A stretch of DNA of 64,000 nucleotides from Oryzias latipes (taxonomy: Eukaryota; Chordata; Actinopteri; Beloniformes; Adrianichthyidae): positions 21,881,855 to 21,945,854 of the forward strand of contig NC_019879.2 of NCBI RefSeq assembly GCF_002234675.1, written 5' to 3'. Below, piece after piece: positions 55,349 to 64,000 of the stretch. The notes under the pieces are model-generated. The model made no database searches and was not told the DNA's origin. It worked only from the letters and a program-made list of their open reading frames with translations. The translations under genes and the position numbers were made by a program. Every line of letters begins with the position of its first letter. Within the stretch, counting starts at the first letter, position 1.

Positions 55349-58060
55349 AGGCTGACTGACTCTGTACAGATCTAAAGCATTTGGGTTTTGGCTTTTTTGT
55401 AATAAATCTGATCTCTGCTTTTTATTCATAATGCTAAATTTCCAATGTAGATTATTTCATTTTCATTAAAAATGCATGTATTTTGGCTGACAGCATGGAA
55501 TCTCTCCCCTCCAGTCTGAACAGGATCTGGTTAGACAGGTTTAGCTTTTTTTATATGTATAAATCAAGGTTTAGCTCATGTAAAACCTTTTTTTTGTACG
55601 GTCTTTAAAATAAAATGTTTGAACTTTTCATGTATTTTATATTTGTTCTCTATTGATTTATTTAAATATTGTAAATATTTAAATGTTGAGATTATGTTCA
55701 TTTGGGTTCAATAAGGCTTAAAATTTGAAAAGCCTTGAGATGCCTTTATGTCTTATTGGAAATACAACATCTGATCGTTCACAAGTTTGCCTGAAATCAG
55801 CTTTAGGCTGATAATTTATAGAATTTGACAGAAATACAAAGGCCCTGGGAAGCATTAAACAACAAGAAACAAAATAGTTGATATTGAAATTGTTAAGAAC
55901 AAAAATGTAACAGTTAAACTAAGGAAATATACTTGGAAGGGGGATGTATATTTACGCCAGTAGGTTGTCATAGTTACACTTGGTGTTTGGGTCATGCGGG
56001 GGTGTTAAGGATAATGACTGAAAAAATGATAGACCCCCGCTCACGTATTGGCAAAGGAGGGGAGCAATGTTTTCTTTTGCCTATTTTGTTTGCATCAGTT
56101 TCAGATGTCACATCCTTAGGTTGAGAGAAGTTTGGAAGGTACAATATAATAACAAGATTGGAGGTTGCAGCACTGGATGGGAACAGTGTAAACACAAAAC
56201 TCAATGCCTGCACACAGCAAGGAGATATCCCAGCAGAAACAAATACTGTCGTGAAGAAATTAGGACACCCTCTTATAACATATTACTTAAAAATGACATT
56301 CTTTTGAAATTACATTTCATAGAAGGTTTTAAACGGGCTTAAAAATGTTTAATGTCAAGTTATATCACTTGAAGCAGTTAGTGATGTTCAAAAAAAAAAG
56401 CTTATGAATCCAAATATGTGGGAAAATAGACAGACGTTGATAGGGTGTTCTAAGTTTTTAGCGACTGTATTTAAAAATGTCCTTATTTGAGATGAACGTC
56501 TTCCTCAGATTAATCCAGGAATTGAACTTCTTTTATAAACAAATGTCCCTAAAGCACTGGAACAATTGGAGGTGGTGTGTGGCAAAAATGATGGACGGCG
56601 ATTTGCCATTGGAATAATACTGGGATTGGACCTTAAATGTAAGTAAGCTTTTTTATTTTGGACAAGTGTAGAATAACAAAATAAGACAAAACTATATATA
56701 ATACATAATATAATATAAATATATATAAAACAAAAAAATTACATAATTAAAAATAAATTACATAAAAAAGACAAAATTATATAAAACAAAATTATATAAA
56801 CAACACAAGTCCAAAAGGGAGTGAAAAGAAGAAAAATCTTATAAACTCTCACCCCCTTTACCTTAAGTCCTTACTTTCCCAATTAAACCCAGTACACCCA
56901 CCATCAAATGGACCGCTGATCGGAATTTTGGAATAGTTCCCTGGGAACAGCCACAAGTGAGCGTCAACAGAAATCAGTCTTTCATTTAGTCGAGATTTGG
57001 AAACAGCAGTTTAAGGTGGACTTGTCTGAAAGCAATCTGGATGAATCACGTGCAAACTCAAGAGCGGATGAACCATTTGTAAAGACTGTCAGCAACTCTG
57101 TTGAGCAATAGAGAAAGAGAAAAACGTGATAGGAGTGTGGATTATGATTGATGGCAATAATTGAGTTATTCTTGCACAATTGCACCAAAGGTGGTAATTA
57201 TTGTGTTTGACTCCAAAATTAGGGCCTGGTGTGTTAGAGCTGTATTATAGTTCCCATGTAAGCAAGTCGGTTGTCATAGTTACAGGTGGTTTTTGGATCA
57301 TGTGGGGCTCTTCACTCAACATCATTGGTAAAGTGATAAACAGTACGTAAGTAGCTGAAGGAGAGCTTACGTTGTGTTATTTTATATTTTATACTGTTAA
57401 CCTTCACCATCTTCAGAGACTAACTATAATTAAGCAAGGTAAGAACCCATCAGCTCCTCAAGCGTCTTCAAGAAACTGTCCTTGAACACAAGTCTACCGA
57501 GTTAAAAAATTACTGTAACTTATATTTGGGGAAAATATGTTTAACCTTATTTTTATTCTGTTTTGTGTTTGACATTTACTGAGTTTTTTTCTCTCTGGTG
57601 GCACTTAAACAGACAGATGTAAAGAAGAGAAGAGCATCCAAAGTAATACCCAAATGATAAATGAACCAAAGGTTTTTAAAAACCTAAGTTTGTCTTAAGT
57701 AATGTAGAAAAAATCCAGACAATTTGAGGCTGAAGATGATGCACCAGAGTGACGAATAGCTTCTCCTGTCACTTCAGAAAATTGTTGTTTTCCTTGAAAA
57801 TTATATAAGAAAATAAGAAAATTAACAAGAGAAACTATGACTCATCAGAGGGAGAAAAGTACGCAGTTCCACCGTATAGTATGTTTTGAAAGTCTGGATG
57901 TTTTAAAATTGATAAAATTCAGTAACAAATTTTAAAAAATAGGCTAAACCTTTCTTACTTCATGTATATAACATTTAGTTCAACGAAGAAATAATATTTT
58001 TTTTGTACCAGTTTTGTAACCACTTTAGCAAAGTTACAAAACCTAAAAACACTGGCGTGA
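55349..58060. other. dcaf17 3' UTR and intergenic spacer to cybrd1
   Basis: A dcaf17 poly(A) signal AATAAA is at 55401-55406, with a second AATAAA-type site near 55610. The rest is AT-rich with a low-complexity A/T stretch at about 56690-56820, a MITE at 56244-56469, and a diverged 39-bp direct repeat (55963-56001 and 57269-57307). No gene was recognised. Confidence 0.55.
56244..56469. mobile_element. Short Tc1-type MITE (226 bp)
   Basis: The left end TACTGTCGTGAAGAAATTAG and the right end, read inverted, TACAGTCGCTAAAAACTTAG both continue GAACACCCT or GACACCCT. The ends are flanked by TA and resemble Tc1-like terminal repeats. No transposase remains, so it is an internally deleted non-autonomous copy. 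Confidence 0.75.
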
Positions 58061-58067
58061 CTCCTGA

Positions 58068-58075
58068 TCACGTGA
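58068..58075. promoter_or_regulatory. cybrd1: Palindromic E-box upstream of cybrd1
   Basis: TCACGTGA lies 85-92 bp upstream of the cybrd1 start codon. This sequence binds USF or MiT/TFE bHLH factors and also contains the ACGTG core used by HIF; mammalian CYBRD1 is a known HIF-2 target. Function here is inferred. Confidence 0.45.
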
Positions 58076-58159
58076 CTGCGGCCCGTCCCCCTTGAAGTAG
58101 TGGTGTGAAAACAGCTGCTTCAGCCTGGTCTTCCTGGTCGCTCCTTCCACGCGGAGACC

Positions 58160-59537
58160 ATGGAGCATCTCAAGCAGTTTGCCGTCACGCTGTGCGCCGC
58201 CGGAGCCGTCGGCTTCGTCGCCGTTGTCTTCGTCCTCAGATGGGTTCTCCACTTCAAGGAGGGCTTGGGCTGGGATGGAGGACTGGCCGAGTTCAACTGG
58301 CATCCGGTGCTGGTCGTCTCGGGCTTTATTTTCCTGCAGGGAATAGGTGAGTGCGCGCGCGGCATCTGCCAAGAAAACGCAGTTTCAGAGATGGGAATGC
58401 GGGATTAGCCAAAAATATGTAAACACGCGGAGATGATGGAGAAATACGAACTAAACACGTTTCCTCAAGACCTGGTGGAGGAGGGGAGGTCCTCCTGGGA
58501 AGTTTTGTAATTAAAAAAAAAAAAAGTCCAAAAGAAAAAAAGGTGCTGAGTCAGACTTTAGAGCCTCAGTGAAACAGTACCACGACTTTAAGGATTATGT
58601 GGTTAAGTTTTAAAGATGTGTTGTCCAGGGTTAAGTGACTGTGACTGATCCTCTCTTGTCTTACAGCCATCATCGTCTACAGGCTTCCCTGGACCTGGAA
58701 GTGCAGTAAACTACTGATGAAGTTCATTCATGCAGGCCTGCACTTGGCAGCATTCATTTGTGCAGTTGTCGCCATGGTGGCAGTTTTTGACTTCCACAAT
58801 GCGGCCCAAATTCCTAACATGTACAGTCTGCACAGCTGGTTGGGCCTGATAGCAGTGATACTCTATAGTCTGCAGGTACGTACATTTTCTGATAACTAGT
58901 TTCACTCAAACTTGATTAAAAGCTCAGAAAACCGTGAGCTTTTTATGGTTATTTCTTTAAAATTCTCAAGTCATGGTTCATAGCAGCCTGGATAAAGTGT
59001 CCTGGATAAAGTGTCTCCTCCCCTTCTGGTCTCTCAATGAGCAGATTGTTCTTGGAGTTGGCATGTACTTGATACCAGCTACACCTGTGTCCTGGAGAGC
59101 AGCGTTTATGCCCATCCACGTCTACAGTGGTCTTCTGCTTTTCGCCAGTGTTATAGGAGTCGCACTCATGGGCATCACAGAGAAGCTTATTTTTGGCCTG
59201 TAAGTATTAAAAGCAAAGGAAATCATCCCATCTGTGTAACGTCATTTCTATAAGACTTTTTTACTTTTTTGCGGTCAACAGGAGCAATCCCAAGTACAAA
59301 GACTCTCCACCCGAGGCGGTTTTTGTGAATGTTTTGGGAGTCCTCCTGGTGGTTTTCGGAGCCCTTATTCTTTGGATTGCCACTCGAACGTCTTGGAAAC
59401 GCCCCAGCGACCAGATTTTGCATACTCTGCATACCGATGGGGGAGATCAGGACAATGGCAAAGATGGTCCTGGCTTAGCTGAGCTGGCTACTGGAGAAGT
59501 TAGGAGGAGGAATAATACATGTGACGACCCAGAGTAA
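58160..59537 (+). CDS. cybrd1: Cytochrome b reductase 1 (Dcytb-type ferric reductase), 4 exons, 268 aa
   Basis: Six-helix cytochrome b561 family membrane protein that passes electrons from cytosolic ascorbate to extracellular Fe(III), supplying Fe(II) for uptake. Exons 58160-58346, 58667-58875, 59045-59199 and 59282-59537 are in phase; human is 286 aa. The ATG is followed by a first hydrophobic helix and [19 protein letters not shown]. The four haem-ligand histidines are at about 48 (NWHPVL), 84 (KFIHAGL), 118 (YSLHSW) and 157 (MPIHVYSG). [11 protein letters not shown] and EKLIFGL are also conserved. The hydrophilic C-tail is polar and shorter than in mammals. Confidence 0.96.
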
Positions 59538-59768
59538 CAAAAAAAAAACATGGAGAAAAAGGGAAAAGACTAGAAAAGATCTTAGTGAATGTATGAATTT
59601 CTTTCTTTCCTCCAACTTTGTTATGGTGTATAAATGCACAAATATCATAGTGCACACTTTTCTAGAACATTAAAATGATGAACTTTTTTTCTTGTTTTTA
59701 GGAAAAGATGTCAATTTTTTACATGTCCTGTATACCACAGATTCTTTCCCTGCAGTTTTTTATACATT

Positions 59769-59774
59769 AATAAA
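59769..59774 (+). terminator. cybrd1: cybrd1 poly(A) signal
   Basis: AATAAA lies about 230 nt after the stop and is followed by a GT-rich stretch (GTTGTGCATTCTGTC), as expected of a cleavage region. Confidence 0.65.
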
Positions 59775-59799
59775 TTTTTACTGTTTATATCTAGTTGTG

Positions 59800-61969
<2,170 letters not shown>

Positions 61970-62455
61970 TGACAGATTATATAATCCCATATTTTTTCTG
62001 ATATTTAACAATCTTAATGCTGTAACAAGCAGGCTAAATTGTACTTTTTTTTCTTTTCTTTTTTTCTCCCTTTATGAGGTTTAAGTTCAAATTAATAAAT
62101 TGTATTTTTAACAACTACTGTGCAATCAAACATACCAAACACAGTCAGAGACAACTAACCTTCATTATAACATTTCAGAGAGCAAGTCGCTTGCTTAGTA
62201 GTTTTGAATCAAATCTATTTATACAGTGGTTTGAGAAAGTTTGGGCACACCTGATAATTTTCAAGATTTTTCTTCATAAATCATTGGTTGTCTGGATCAT
62301 CAATTTCATTTCATTTCATTAATCATATAGCAGATGAACACAGTGATATTTGAGAAGTGAAATGAAGTTTATTGGATTTAAAGAAACTGTGCAAAAATTA
62401 CTTAAACAAAAATAGGCAGGTGCGTAAATTTGGGCACCCCAACAGAAACATGCCA

Positions 62456-64000
62456 TCAATATTTAGTAGATCCTCGTTTTGCAGAAATGACAGCCTCCAG
62501 TCGCTTCCTATAGATTCCAATAAGAGCCTGGATTCTGGTTGAAGGTATTTTGGACCTTTCCTCTTTGCAATACCTTTCCAGTTCAGTCAAATTTGATGAC
62601 GTACGAGCATGCACAGCCCGCTTTAAATCACACCACAGATTTTCAATAATATTCAGGTCTGGGGACTGAGATGGCCATTCCAGAACATTGTACTTGTTCC
62701 TCTGCATGAATGCCTTCATAGTATTAGAGCTGTGTTTAGGGTCATTGTCTTGTTGAAGTATCCAGCCCCGGCGCAACTTCAACTTTGTCACTGATTCTTG
62801 AACATTGTTTATAAGAATCTGCTGATACTGACTGGAATCCATGCGACCTTCAACTTTGACAAGATTTCCAGTACCTGCACTGGCCACACAGCCCCAAAGC
62901 ATGATGGAACCGCCACCAAATTTGACTGAGGGTAGTAAGTGTTTGTCTTGGAATGCTGTATTCTTTGTTCGCAGAGCATACCGCCCCTTGTTATGTCCAA
63001 ATAACTCCATTTTAGTTTCATCAGTCAACAGAACCTTATTCCAAAATGAAGCTGGCTTAACCAAATGTGCTTTAGCACTCCTCAAGCGACTCTGTTTGTG
63101 GCATGTTCGCAGAAAAGGCTTCTTCCACATTAAGGCCCGTACACACCGGGACGAATATTCGCCAGGCGTTATTCGCCAGCGTTTTTCGCCACGTTTTTTG
63201 TGTTCACACCCAGGCGATTTTCGCTGACGATGAGTGGAGCGAACATGCAATTTCATTCCCTGACATTAGATGGCGCTTAATGTAAAACAGAAATACTCCT
63301 GTACACAAGGTGGCGCTGCGCAACTTTACGCTTCTTAAAGTCGCTTTTCACTCAGAAGAAGAGAGCAAGTATTTACACGCTTGTCAGAATCAAACAACGA
63401 AAACATGAATATTTCAAGCACCAGTAGGTCCAACTGGTGCTTGGTTCGGGGATATTTTAGAATGTCCGTCATTATTGCTTCGCGGCTGTGTAGACGCTAC
63501 TTGGCGTCTATCTTCTTCGCTGGTATGTGTGCTCAGCAAGGCAGTTTTGTGTTTGAGCGCCCCCAAGTTGTGTTTTACTGTAACTTCAGAAGCTCCAGAC
63601 ACGTGAGCAAAAGCGCCATTCTCATTGGTCGAGTAGATTTCGACGCGACGCGTCGAAAAAAAAAACGAACCCGAGGCGTTTTTTTTTTTTTGACGCTTTA
63701 ACGCCTGGCGTTTTTTCGCGTCGGTGTGCACACTCTCATTGGGGCCCTTTGTTTAGTCACGAGGCGTTAAACAATTCGTCCCGGTGTGAACAGGCCTTTA
63801 CTCTCCCACACAGCATCTCCTTGTCCAAAGTGTGCTGAATGGTTGAACGATGCACAGTGACACCATCTGCAGCCAGATCACGTTAGGTCTTTAGAGCTGG
63901 TCTGTGGGTTGAGTTGGATTGTTCTCACCATCATTCGCCTCTGCCTATCTGAGATTTTTCTGGGGCGGCCACTCTGGGCCTTTGCTTGAACTGCGCCTGT
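62456..64000 (-). pseudogene. Tc1-like transposase pseudogene, in two pieces
   Basis: The C-terminal piece (63129-62456) contains LLTDETKMELFG, GGGSIMLWGC, QQDNDPKH and, with exactly 34 residues between, the NIIENLW glutamate, so the DD34E triad is present. The N-terminal piece (64000-63801, cut by the window) shows SGRPRKISDRQRR, a GRPR hook between the two helix-turn-helix parts. Between the pieces is a 665-bp insertion. A frameshift near 63876-63884 (after SSKDL, before DLAADGVTVH) also breaks the frame. The copy is dead. The annotated start in the ORF of 266 codons arises from the inserted element, not from the transposase. Confidence 0.9.
63133..63797. mobile_element. Nested non-autonomous DNA transposon (665 bp, TTA target duplication)
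   Basis: The ends AGGCCCGTACACACCGGGAC and, inverted, AGGCCTGTTCACACCGGGAC form inverted repeats of about 24 bp. TTA flanks both sides (63130-63132 and 63798-63800). Removing the element and one TTA makes the transposase frame continuous, so the boundaries are exact. A 3-bp TWA duplication is typical of PIF/Harbinger elements. The interior has inverted GCCAGGCGTT-type motifs and no transposase. Confidence 0.85.

Larger units (their letters stand above)
62224..64000 (-). mobile_element. Tc1-like transposon, interrupted, running off the window
   Basis: The terminal repeat CAGTGGTTTGAGAAAGTTTG starts at 62224 directly after TA. The element contains a minus-strand DD34E transposase and extends past 64000. 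It lies in the first coding-side intron of dync1i2, antisense to the gene. It is split by another element at 63133-63797. Confidence 0.9.

Overview
This is a teleost fish nuclear genome window. The basis is intron-rich vertebrate genes with GT-AG (and a few GC-AG) splice sites, AT-rich introns, microsatellites and Tc1-type and MITE repeats. The species cannot be fixed from the sequence; several dispersed repeats look percomorph or medaka-like, which is only an impression. No bacterial, viral or plasmid features were seen.

The window is a conserved vertebrate synteny block matching human 2q31.1 in the same order: gad1 (+, coding 7666-19770), gorasp2 (+, 29351-35200), tlk1 (-, 41986-37059), mettl8 (-, 48141-45545), dcaf17 (+, 49010-55348), cybrd1 (+, 58160-59537) and the first coding exon of dync1i2 (+, 61805-61906). 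Exons were assembled by hand; every one keeps phase with the next and gives proteins of family-typical length (596, 373, 715, 393, 508 and 268 aa for the six complete genes). Products are the GABA-synthesising enzyme GAD67, Golgi stacking protein GRASP55, Tousled-like kinase 1, a mitochondrial tRNA m3C methyltransferase, a CUL4-DDB1 substrate receptor, duodenal-type cytochrome b ferric reductase, and a dynein intermediate chain. They share synteny rather than a pathway.

Layout: 1-5800 is intergenic with microsatellites and a LINE relic. From 5800 to about 22290 is gad1, with a GC-rich promoter, a G-run and homeodomain-type sites in an intron, and a long 3' UTR carrying a MITE. From 22290 to 29150 is intergenic. 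gorasp2 and tlk1 converge tail-to-tail around 35.2-37.1 kb. mettl8 and dcaf17 are head-to-head at about 48.5-49.0 kb and probably share a divergent promoter. The right end is a decayed Tc1-like transposon split by a second, TTA-flanked element, in the dync1i2 intron.

I found no convincing new multi-gene system. The observations most worth checking are: a frame-open 87-nt GC-AG intron in gad1; a predicted tlk1 5' UTR exon with two uORFs overlapping at ATGA; a start-stop uORF in the mettl8/dcaf17 divergent promoter; alternative tandem splice sites in tlk1 and gorasp2; and the nested transposon with an exactly recoverable insertion site. Splice boundaries are read from sequence and family knowledge, not from transcripts.
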